This document shows, in pieces, positions 36,363 through 44,173 of a stretch of 55,758 nt of DNA. Positions within the stretch are counted from its first letter, which is position 1; the number at the start of each line of letters is the position of its first letter. The stretch lies in contig DDKN01000080.1 of assembly GCA_002339725.1 (NCBI GenBank), positions 1,259-57,016 of the forward strand, given 5' to 3'. Below the pieces are notes generated by a model that saw only the letters and a program-made list of their open reading frames with translations, made no database searches and was not told where the DNA came from. This stretch comes from Thiobacillus sp. UBA2597. Its GTDB lineage: Bacteria > Pseudomonadota > Gammaproteobacteria > Burkholderiales > Thiobacillaceae. The translations under genes were made by a program, and so were the position numbers.

Positions 36363-39155
36363 TCAACCGGTATTGCGCATGCCGGCCGCGATGGCGTTGA
36401 TCGAGCGCAAAAGCGGCTCGAGCCAGGGGCTTTCCTCTTCGCGCTCGGCGTCGCGCAGCTTGCGCAACACCGCGACCTGGATGTAGTTGAGCGGGTCGAG
36501 GTAGGCATTGCGCTGCTGCAGCGACAGGGCCAGCTCCGGGGTTTCCGCCAACAGGGCAGGGATGTCGGCCACCTGCAGGATCTGGCGCACCGCCTCCTCG
36601 TGACGCTGACGGATCAGGCCGAAGATGAATTCGGCTGCCGCCCGGTCGTGGCAGAGCCCGGCATACTCGTGCGCGATGTTCATGTCAGCCTTGTACAGGG
36701 CCATCTGCGCATTCGACAGCAGGGTGCGGAAGAACGGCCATTCGCGATACATCTGCTGCAGCTTGGCCAGCCGGGTCGGATCGTTGCCGCGCCAGGATTG
36801 AATGGCCGCGCCGATGCCATACCAGGTGGGCAGGGCATGGCGCGACTGACCCCAGGCGAAGACCCAGGAGATGGCGCGCACCGAGCTGATCGAGCGGTCG
36901 CCCTGCTTGCGGTGCGAGGGGCGCGAACCGATGTTGAGCAGGCCGATCTCCTGCACCGGGGTGGCCTCGTAGAAATAGTCGAGAAAGCCCGGCGTGCGCT
37001 CGGTCAGGTCGCGGTAGATCGCCTCGCCGGTCTTGGCCAGTTCGTCCATGATGGCCAGGTAGTCCTTGCGGTCCTGCACCACCTTGCCCACCAGATGGGT
37101 GCTGGCCTTGAGCGTGCCGGTGACGCCCAGGGTCAGCTCATACTGGGCGGTCTCCATGTTGTTGTACTTGTAGAACAGCACCTCGCCCTGCTCGGTGAGC
37201 TTGAGCTCGCCACGCACCGTGCCGGGCGGCTGGGCCAGGATCGCCTCGTGTGTGGGACCGCCGCCGCGCCCCAGGGTGCCGCCGCGGCCATGGAACAGGC
37301 GGCAGTGGATGCCGTGCTGGTCCGACAGGGCGACGATGCGCTTTTGCGCCTCGTACAGGTTCCAGGCCGAGGCGAGGATGCCGCCGTCCTTGCAGGAATC
37401 GGAGTAGCCGACCATGACCTCCTGGCCCTCGCCATAGGCGTCGAGCAGGCTGCGGTAAACCGGAATGCGGTAGAGCTGATCGAGCACGGCATCGGAATGC
37501 TGCAGGTCGCCGATGGTCTCGAACAAGGGCGAGATGCCGATATGGCAATACCAGTTGTTGCCCACGCGCCCGGCCAGGCCGGCCTGGGCCGCGAGCAGCA
37601 TCACCTCCAGGACATGCGAGGCGGTGTGGGTCATGGAGATGACATAGCGGCCGAAGCACTGCTCGCCCAGGGCGCGGCGCATGTGGGCGATGAGCTGGAA
37701 GGTGCGCAGGGTCTCCTGGCTGTTCTCGCTCAGGGCGCCGACATCGACCTGCAGGGCGGCCGGGTTGGCGATCAGGTCGGCCAGGGTGGCAAGCCGGCCC
37801 GCTTCGTCCAGCGCCAGATAGTCGAGGCCGATGGCGGCCTTGAGGATCTCGGCCACCGCCTCGCTGTGGCGGCCGGATTCCTGGCGGATGTCGAGCTGCA
37901 GCAGGTGGAAGCCGAAGGTCTCGACCAGATGGATCAGGTCCTGCAGCTCGCTCTCGGCCAGGTCGCGGTCACCGTGCCCGATCAGGGAATCGCGGATCAG
38001 GTGCAAATCGTGCAAAAAGGCCTGGGCGCTGGCGTAACCCGGCTCCTCGAAGCTGACATCGACACCATCCATGGCGCGCTGGACCAGGATCAGGTTGCGC
38101 CGGATACGGTAGCGCATGATCTCCAGCTTGCGCCGGTAGGGCTCCTGCGGGTGCGGGTTGGGCCGCTTGTCGAACAGAATCTCGGCCTGACGCCGGTCCT
38201 CCTCCAGGCTGTCCATGAATTCGGCCGAGGGCCGGCACAGGCGCATGGAGAGCGAGAGCTGGTCGGACAGACCTTCGAGCCGGCGCAGATATTCCTCGTA
38301 GGCAGTCACCGCCTGCATGCGCCAGGCCAGGGCGGTCACCTCGGCGGTGACGCCGGGATGGCCGTCGCGGTCGCCGCCGATCCAGGAGCCGAAACGCAGG
38401 AAGCTGGAGACCCGGATCGACTCGGCCGCCTCGGCGCCGTAGACGTCGCGCAGCGATTTGTGGAAGTTGCGGTAGACCAAAGTCACCGCCTGGAACAGCG
38501 ACTGCGGGAAATAGGACAGACCGGCCCGGATCTCGTCGCGCACCTGCAGCTTGAAGGCGCGCACCTCGTCGGTCTTCCACAGCACCCGGATCTGATTCGA
38601 CAGCCGGCGCATGGCCTCGTCCCGGTACATGCCGCGGATGCGCGGGTCGCCCAGCGCCTCCATGCTGAGGAAGATGTTGCGCAGGGCACCCTTGATCGTG
38701 CGCCGCTTGGCCTCGGACGGATGCGCGGTGATCACCGGCATGTAGCAAAGCTTGTCGAGCAGCACCTGCAGCTGCTCGACCTGCACCCCCTGCTCGCGCA
38801 GGCCGAGCAGGGTGTCGTGGAAAGAGCCGGCCCACATATGGCTGCCGCGTTGCACCGCCTGGCGCCGACGGCGCAGGTTCACCGTCTCCTCGGCGATGTT
38901 GAGCAGGCTGAAATAGATGTTGAAGGCACGGATGATCTGGGACAGCGCCTCGGGCGACTGGCGTTCGATCAGGCCGATCAGGGCGCGCCGGCGCTTGGCG
39001 TCGTCCTTTTCCCGCAGGTTGCCGAAGCCGCGCCGCAGCTCGCCCAGGGCGTCATACACCGGGCGCGGCAGTTCCTCCTTCAGGATACGGCTGAGCAGCA
39101 GCCCCAGCAGGCGTTCGCGCGAGCGCAGTTCTTGTTCGAGTGAGGGGACGGCCAT
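36363..39155 (-). CDS. ppc: phosphoenolpyruvate carboxylase
   Basis: Adds bicarbonate to phosphoenolpyruvate, making oxaloacetate to refill the citric acid cycle. The 930-residue protein (ATG at 39155) has the catalytic motifs ITAHPSEAKRRTIKGALRN near 150, FHGRGGTLGRGGGPTHEAI near 630, and a C-terminal MRNTG. Some positions depart from the usual form: HPSEA for HPTEA, YSDSCKDGG for YSDSNKD and RNTG for QNTG. It appears to be a divergent branch, yet all the catalytic His and Arg blocks remain. A minus-strand extended -10 lies about 50 bp upstream. Confidence 0.95.
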   Translation of the reverse strand: MAVPSLEQELRSRERLLGLLLSRILKEELPRPVYDALGELRRGFGNLREKDDAKRRRALIGLIERQSPEALSQIIRAFNIYFSLLNIAEETVNLRRRRQAVQRGSHMWAGSFHDTLLGLREQGVQVEQLQVLLDKLCYMPVITAHPSEAKRRTIKGALRNIFLSMEALGDPRIRGMYRDEAMRRLSNQIRVLWKTDEVRAFKLQVRDEIRAGLSYFPQSLFQAVTLVYRNFHKSLRDVYGAEAAESIRVSSFLRFGSWIGGDRDGHPGVTAEVTALAWRMQAVTAYEEYLRRLEGLSDQLSLSMRLCRPSAEFMDSLEEDRRQAEILFDKRPNPHPQEPYRRKLEIMRYRIRRNLILVQRAMDGVDVSFEEPGYASAQAFLHDLHLIRDSLIGHGDRDLAESELQDLIHLVETFGFHLLQLDIRQESGRHSEAVAEILKAAIGLDYLALDEAGRLATLADLIANPAALQVDVGALSENSQETLRTFQLIAHMRRALGEQCFGRYVISMTHTASHVLEVMLLAAQAGLAGRVGNNWYCHIGISPLFETIGDLQHSDAVLDQLYRIPVYRSLLDAYGEGQEVMVGYSDSCKDGGILASAWNLYEAQKRIVALSDQHGIHCRLFHGRGGTLGRGGGPTHEAILAQPPGTVRGELKLTEQGEVLFYKYNNMETAQYELTLGVTGTLKASTHLVGKVVQDRKDYLAIMDELAKTGEAIYRDLTERTPGFLDYFYEATPVQEIGLLNIGSRPSHRKQGDRSISSVRAISWVFAWGQSRHALPTWYGIGAAIQSWRGNDPTRLAKLQQMYREWPFFRTLLSNAQMALYKADMNIAHEYAGLCHDRAAAEFIFGLIRQRHEEAVRQILQVADIPALLAETPELALSLQQRNAYLDPLNYIQVAVLRKLRDAEREEESPWLEPLLRSINAIAAGMRNTG

Positions 39156-39207
39156 GGGCAATCGTTCGGTAGGCTCGAAAACAGGGAAAACCGGGAAAAA
39201 TCGGTGG

Positions 39208-39216
39208 ATTTTAACA
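39208..39216 (-). promoter_or_regulatory. extended -10 promoter element for ppc
   Basis: On the minus strand TGTTAAAAT reads as an extended -10 (TGnTAAAAT), 52 bp before the ppc ATG. No good -35 box is seen, which is acceptable for extended -10 promoters. Confidence 0.5.
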
Positions 39217-39307
39217 CAGCCCCCATCCCCGCCCCGGAGCTGCGCTCAACCTGCCCTGGGCAGTCCGGCCTGTGCCGGCCGCCCATGGACCGGCCGACCG
39301 GGACAAA

Positions 39308-39577
39308 TCAACGCGGGCAATTCCTCTTGCACTCGTGATAGGCGCTCCAGCAAAGCTTGTGGCCTTCCGGCGTGATGTAGCTGCCGCTCACGCTGTCGGA
39401 TTTCTTGTATTGATCGAAGCAGCGCTGCTTCTGCTCCTCGCACTTCTGCACGCAAGCGGCATTGGCCGACTGGGCCAGCTGGAGCGGCGCGCCCGCCGCC
39501 TGGTCGGTGCCGGCCTGAGCGCCGGCGGCGCTCAGGCAGAACGCAGCGGCAAGCAGGGATTGGATGGGGTAGCGCAT
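39308..39577 (-). CDS. small secreted Cys-rich protein, symmetric C-x3-C-x6-C pattern
   Basis: An 89-residue exported protein. The ATG at 39577 has an ideal AGGAGG ribosome site and yields the signal peptide MRYPIQSLLAAAFCLSAAGAQA. The mature protein carries six cysteines in a mirror-symmetric order: C-x3-C-x6-C, 22 residues, C-x6-C-x3-C (CVQKCEEQKQRC and CWSAYHECKRNC). This suggests two helices stapled by disulfides, like a helical hairpin. Family not recognised. It is the last gene of a four-gene minus-strand cluster that begins at 43985. Confidence 0.82.
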   Translation of the reverse strand: MRYPIQSLLAAAFCLSAAGAQAGTDQAAGAPLQLAQSANAACVQKCEEQKQRCFDQYKKSDSVSGSYITPEGHKLCWSAYHECKRNCPR

Positions 39578-39609
39578 GGCAATCCTCCTTTTCGGGTTGA
39601 ACGACTTCA

Positions 39610-40014
39610 TCAGGGCGAGCCGGCCCCGCCACCGGGCAATGGCCGGAACGACCAGCCGGCCCGGCGACAGGCCTGCTCCATCTCTTCCCGCAGGCGGCCA
39701 TACTCCAGTTGGCCGCTGCCGATGCCGGCATCCCGGCGCGTTTCATCGAAACGCCAGCCCTGCTGGGCCTGGCGCGACCCGCTCAGGAGCGGCGGGGCCA
39801 GCCCGCGGCTCGACTCCACGGCCGTCTCCCAATAACTCAACAGCCGCTGTCCGGCATCCGCCTGCAGCCGCAGGCGATGCGTGAGGCACCGGCTGCCCAG
39901 CCACCAGCGGGCGCGGACGATCGCCTTTTCCGCCGTCAGCACCCCGCCCAGCCGCTTGGTCTGCCAGCCCTGCTGCTCGAGGACCGTCTGCAGTTCGCTC
40001 AGCAGCTCATCCAT
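39610..40014 (-). CDS. protein of unknown function in the secreted cluster
   Basis: A 134-residue protein with no signal peptide. The first half is a small alpha/beta unit (MDELLSELQTVLEQQGWQTK, then RLGGVLTAEKAIVRARWWLG). The middle ETAVESSRGLAPPLLSGSR and the end GQLEYGRLREEMEQACRRAG look like a conserved core, but I cannot name the family. It starts 6 bp after the stop of the 1050-residue protein and stops 32 bp before the next ATG, so it is surely in the same operon and is probably cytoplasmic, unlike its neighbours. Confidence 0.75.
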   Translation of the reverse strand: MDELLSELQTVLEQQGWQTKRLGGVLTAEKAIVRARWWLGSRCLTHRLRLQADAGQRLLSYWETAVESSRGLAPPLLSGSRQAQQGWRFDETRRDAGIGSGQLEYGRLREEMEQACRRAGWSFRPLPGGGAGSP

Positions 40015-40020
40015 GGCGCG

Positions 40021-43000
40021 TCACTTGAGGCCGCATTGCTGCATCAACACCCGTTCGCCGCAGCTGATCTCCTCCAGGGCACAACGGATCCAGGCAGCGC
40101 TTTCCTGACGGGAGCAATGGGTGTAGGTGCCGTCCGGCCCGGGCGGACATTGCCGGGCGACCTGCCTGGCCGTCTCGATGCAGGCGCTGTAAGCGGCGGA
40201 GCAGTTGCGGTCGACGCCCAAGGTGAGGGTGGTGATGGCATTGCTCGCCGGGTCCTGGCGCTGGTTGTGCGCGCGCAGGTCGGCGATCTTCTTGCGGTGG
40301 GCCTCGAAGCATTTCTCGGCGGCGGCGGCCTTGTCCGCCTTTTCGCTCGCCTCGTTGGTCGCCGCCTTGCGCTCGATGGCTTGCAGGCTGAGCGTGATCT
40401 CGCTGCGGGCGCCGGCGGCCAGGGTGAGGCTGTCGCTCTGCGGCAGATAACCGCCGGCCGACGCCTCGACCCGATAGCTGCCGGGTTTGAGGCCGGTCAG
40501 TGTGGCGGCACTGCCGCTGGCGCTGGCCTCGCCCGCGCCGGAAAGGGTGACGCGCGCCCCCGGGATCGGCTGGCCGCTGCGGGCATCCCGCACCCGCACC
40601 GTGAGCGTGGCGGGCGCCTTCTGCTCCACGCCCTTGGCCAGACGCAGGGTCACGGTATAGTCGGTCTGGCTGGCCGGGTTGACATCGAGGCCTTGGCTGC
40701 CGGACAGATAACCCGCCGCCTCGGCCTCGAGCGTGCTGCGGCCGCGCGCCACCCGCTCGAAGCTGAGTGAGCCCTTGGGCGCGCTCGCCTGCGAGTCGCC
40801 CTCGGGCGAGCGGATGCGCACCGTGGCGCCCGGGATGAGGGCGCCGCTCTTGGCATCCACCACCCGCACCGAAACCCGGGCATGGGTCGGCACCACCGTC
40901 TGCTTGGCCAGCGTGGCCTGCAAGGCGTAGTCACGCTGCTTGAGCGGATGCACCTTCAGCTCCAGCTCGACCGGTTCATAGCCCTTGAGATTGACCCGCA
41001 CCCGATGGTTGCCGAAGGGAATGCCCTGGCAGGTAAGCGTGGGGCCCCGGCCATCGCACACCCGCTCGAAGCCCGGGCCGTTCAGTTGCAGCCAGCCGCT
41101 CTCGGCGATGGGCTTGCCGCTGGCGCCGTCCTTCACCCGTACCGTCAGGCTGCTGGGCAGGCCCTTGAGGAAGGCCTCGTCGATGAAGGCGAAGGGGTCG
41201 GCCGGCAGGGCCTGGACGCGGCGCACCAGCGGCAGCAGCGCGTGGTTCTCCTCTGCCACCACGGGGTTCTCCAGTCCGCCATAGCGGCGGTAGACGAAGC
41301 CATACCACTGCGTCACATACCCCGTCGCCTGGCCGTAGGCCGCCTTGTAGTCGGCCGCCAGGCGCTGCGCCGTGGCGCTGAAGTCCCGGGCCTCGGGCTT
41401 GGCCGTGACCACGTGCCGGCGCAGCTCGGCCTGCAGCTGCTCCGCGCGCTCGATCGCCTTGGCCAGCTGTTCCCGGGTGCGGGCGGCGTTGGCGCGCAGC
41501 TGCGCGAATTCGGCGCGGGTCGCCTCGGGGTCGTAGTAGAGGTTGGCCGCGATCTCGTCCACCAGCAGGGCCTGGCCCAAAAGGTCGGCCGCCTGCAGGC
41601 CGGTGTACATGACGGCGGCCGTCGTCTCCACCGGATTGAACACGGTATGACCCAAGCCTTCGACCACCTGGCGCCCGCCCCACAGCGCCCCGGCCCCGGT
41701 GTACCAGAGCGCATTGCCAAAACTGCTGCCGAAGGCGCCGGCCACGCCCTTCTCCCGGCTCAGGCGATAGAAGGCCTCGCCGCCGGCCTCCACCCCCTGG
41801 CCGAACAGCTCGACCACCATCCTGGCCGGCTCGGTCACCGCGTGTTGAAACGCCTTGTCGAAGGCCGCCCAGTGCTCGACGCCACGATTCTCCATGGCGG
41901 CCTGCTCGCGCTCGATGCGGTAGCCATGCGCAAGCGAGCCGGCCGCCGGCAGCCACGCCGCCGCCACGCTGGCGCCCTTGGCCGCCTGGGGCATCAGCTT
42001 GCGCAGCGCCTGAGCGGGGGTGCCGCCCTTGGCTGCGGCGGTGTTCACCGCGGCCGTGATCGCCTTGGCCTTCTGCGCCGCCTCCACGAGGCCGGTGCCC
42101 TTGCGGATGACGTCGTCGACGCTCTGGCCCATGGCCTTGAGCTGCAGGCGCGCCTCGGCCGGCGTGATCTCGCCCGCGGACAGGCGGCGCAGCACCTGGG
42201 TGCCTTCCTCGACCCGGGCCGGCACCTTGCCACCGAGCGCCTCCACCCGCGGCAGGATCTGCTTGTCGAACTGCTTCACGTACTGCCTGGCCTGCTCCTG
42301 ATACCAGCCCTGGGCGGCGGCCTCGGCGTCCTGCATGATGCGCACGGCACGCGGGTCACTCGCCTCCAGGCCGAGCGCCTTGACCTGTTTGGCCGCGTCG
42401 TCGATCAGGTCCTGGGCCTTGTTGCGGGCGAGATTGCTCTTGTACTCCATGACCTGGGACAGCTGCTCGACGTCGCGCAGGCGCTGGTTCTTCGGGCCCT
42501 GGATGATGGCCTTGCCCTCGCCCGGCAGGCCGCCATAGGCCTCGCTGGCGAGGTAGTCGGTCACCTCGACGTTGTGCCGGTGGGCGAACTCGGCCGCCTC
42601 CTGGGCGTATTTCTCCGCCACCTTGGGGTCGGCCGGACGCGGTTTGCCGGTGGCGACCTCGAAATAGGCCTCCTGCACGCTCTGCGCGCTGTCCTTGACC
42701 CGGATGTCCCGGTAGACCTTTTGCTTCACCACCCGGCCGGCCTCGTCCAGCCGGTCGACCTCGCCCACCTCGACCTGGACGGTGACGTCCCAGTCCTGGC
42801 CGACCTTGATCTCGCCCGAGGGGTTGGTCGCCTCGAAAAAGCCGATCCTGTCCGGGCTGACACCGAGTTTGTCGGCGAGGCGCTGGCGCACCAGCTCCCG
42901 GGTCTTCGCCTCGACCACCTGGGTCTCGCGGTTAACCGCCTGTTTCAGGGTATCGCTGCCGAACTGGTTGAGCCGGCTGATGGCCATGGGGTCCTGGCGC

Positions 43001-43173
43001 AAGGCCAGCGCGGCCTGGCGCATCGCCTGGCTATCACCCGTCTTCAGCGCGCGGGTGAACTCGCCGATGCGGGCATCGGCGGCCCTGACCGCCTGGACAT
43101 AGGCCTTGTCGGCCAGGACGGGCGAGGCCGCCAGGCAAACGGCAAGGGCGATCAGGCGGGCGAGTTTGCGCAT
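40021..43173 (-). CDS. large exported protein with three carboxypeptidase-regulatory-like repeats and a Cys-rich end
   Basis: A 1050-residue exported protein (ATG at 43173 after AGGGGTGG; an in-frame upstream codon at 43194 would add seven residues before the signal MRKLARLIALAVCLAASPVLA). Residues about 30-650 are largely helical, with a Gly-rich hydrophobic patch around 455-520 (GVAGAFGSSFGNALWYTGAG). Three Ig-like carboxypeptidase-regulatory repeats follow at about 673-755, 763-850 and 853-935 (for example VRVRDARSGQPIPGARVTLS). The end (about 954-1050) has eight cysteines, the central ones spaced C-x6-C-x10-C-x10-C-x10-C-x6-C. No catalytic motif is seen. Likely periplasmic or surface; function unknown. 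Confidence 0.8.
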   Translation of the reverse strand: MRKLARLIALAVCLAASPVLADKAYVQAVRAADARIGEFTRALKTGDSQAMRQAALALRQDPMAISRLNQFGSDTLKQAVNRETQVVEAKTRELVRQRLADKLGVSPDRIGFFEATNPSGEIKVGQDWDVTVQVEVGEVDRLDEAGRVVKQKVYRDIRVKDSAQSVQEAYFEVATGKPRPADPKVAEKYAQEAAEFAHRHNVEVTDYLASEAYGGLPGEGKAIIQGPKNQRLRDVEQLSQVMEYKSNLARNKAQDLIDDAAKQVKALGLEASDPRAVRIMQDAEAAAQGWYQEQARQYVKQFDKQILPRVEALGGKVPARVEEGTQVLRRLSAGEITPAEARLQLKAMGQSVDDVIRKGTGLVEAAQKAKAITAAVNTAAAKGGTPAQALRKLMPQAAKGASVAAAWLPAAGSLAHGYRIEREQAAMENRGVEHWAAFDKAFQHAVTEPARMVVELFGQGVEAGGEAFYRLSREKGVAGAFGSSFGNALWYTGAGALWGGRQVVEGLGHTVFNPVETTAAVMYTGLQAADLLGQALLVDEIAANLYYDPEATRAEFAQLRANAARTREQLAKAIERAEQLQAELRRHVVTAKPEARDFSATAQRLAADYKAAYGQATGYVTQWYGFVYRRYGGLENPVVAEENHALLPLVRRVQALPADPFAFIDEAFLKGLPSSLTVRVKDGASGKPIAESGWLQLNGPGFERVCDGRGPTLTCQGIPFGNHRVRVNLKGYEPVELELKVHPLKQRDYALQATLAKQTVVPTHARVSVRVVDAKSGALIPGATVRIRSPEGDSQASAPKGSLSFERVARGRSTLEAEAAGYLSGSQGLDVNPASQTDYTVTLRLAKGVEQKAPATLTVRVRDARSGQPIPGARVTLSGAGEASASGSAATLTGLKPGSYRVEASAGGYLPQSDSLTLAAGARSEITLSLQAIERKAATNEASEKADKAAAAEKCFEAHRKKIADLRAHNQRQDPASNAITTLTLGVDRNCSAAYSACIETARQVARQCPPGPDGTYTHCSRQESAAWIRCALEEISCGERVLMQQCGLK

Positions 43174-43181
43174 GGCCACCC

Positions 43182-43985
43182 CTACTGCAACCATTTGAAC
43201 AGCTTGTCGAGCAGGCCCGGCTCGAATGCGCGCTTGAGCCGCTCGGCATAGCGTTTGAGCAGCTCGGGCGTCATTTCGCCGCCCTCGACGTCGCGCAGAC
43301 GCTTGGCCGCCCCCTTGCCGTCGCCGTCGGCCTGGATCAGGATGGCCTCAGCCAGCACGAAGCGGTCATCCCCGGTGGCCATGGCCATGCGACTGAAATA
43401 CTGCCGGCCTTGGGCGGTCTGCCCGGTCAGGGCATACAGGCTCGCCAGGGTGGCGATCGGCAGCCATTCGCGCGGGGTGGCCTCGTCGGCCAGGACGATC
43501 TCCAGATGCCGCCGCGCGGCGGCGTAATCGCGCTGCGCCAGGGCCAGGCTGGCGAGCTTGGCGCGCGTGGCGCGGTGGGCCGGGTCGAGCGTCAAGACCT
43601 TGAGATAGGCCTGCTGCGCCAGGGCCCGGTCTTGCACCTGCACCGACAGATCGCCCAGCCGCTCCCAGCGGGTGAGCGCCTCGGGTTCCAGCTCCAGGGC
43701 GCCCAGCAGATAATCGCGTGCGCGCTCGAACTCGCCCTGACGCGCCAGGGCCTCGGCGATTTGCGCCCGGGTCTCCGCCAGTTGGCCGATCAGCTCCAGC
43801 CTGACCGGGGGTCGGGCGAATTGCTCGGCCAGGCGGGCCTCTTCCTGCACCAGATAGCCCGGGATCCTGACGTCGGCCGCCTCGCGCGCGCGCGGCTCCG
43901 GCCGGGGTGCGGCCCAGCCGGCCGGGGCCGTCAGGGCCAGGACGAGCCCACAGGCCAGTGCGCGAAAAAAGACGCTGAGCGGCAT
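43182..43985 (-). CDS. exported TPR protein
   Basis: A 267-residue protein with a signal peptide (MPLSVFFRALACGLVLALTAPAG region) and several tetratricopeptide repeats at about 65-240: AQIAEALARQGEFERARDYL, LGDLSVQVQDRALAQQAYLK and ASLALAQRDYAAARRHLEIV. It is the first gene of the minus-strand cluster; the 1050-residue gene starts 8 bp after its stop. TPRs suggest that it binds a partner, most likely the large neighbour, in the periplasm. The 188-bp gap to divergent prlC (43986-44173) must hold both promoters; I see no clear boxes. Confidence 0.83.
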   Translation of the reverse strand: MPLSVFFRALACGLVLALTAPAGWAAPRPEPRAREAADVRIPGYLVQEEARLAEQFARPPVRLELIGQLAETRAQIAEALARQGEFERARDYLLGALELEPEALTRWERLGDLSVQVQDRALAQQAYLKVLTLDPAHRATRAKLASLALAQRDYAAARRHLEIVLADEATPREWLPIATLASLYALTGQTAQGRQYFSRMAMATGDDRFVLAEAILIQADGDGKGAAKRLRDVEGGEMTPELLKRYAERLKRAFEPGLLDKLFKWLQ

Positions 43986-44173
43986 CGTTGTTCTTCTCGG
44001 CGATCGGACATCGACTCTTCCAATGTATTGGATACGGCAGCAGGGTCAAGCACGCCTCAAGCCCGGCCCTTGCGTAGCCCCACCGCCGGGAGGGACAAGA
44101 AACACTGGAAAAAAACGGCGTCGCCCGCAGATACTAGCAACGTTGCATTGAACCCACAGGCCAAGCCGACATC

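Noticed and set aside
39610..39610. Upstream start at this position for the small Cys-rich gene (MKSFNPKRRIA extension)
   Set aside because: The internal ATG at 39577 has an ideal AGGAGG site and begins a clean signal peptide.
40882..43251. Long plus-strand frame over the 1050-residue gene (and similar ones at 35796-39143 and 17549-20863)
   Set aside because: Same antisense artefact; no ribosome site and no recognisable domains, whereas the facing genes have signals, motifs or sensible operon spacing.
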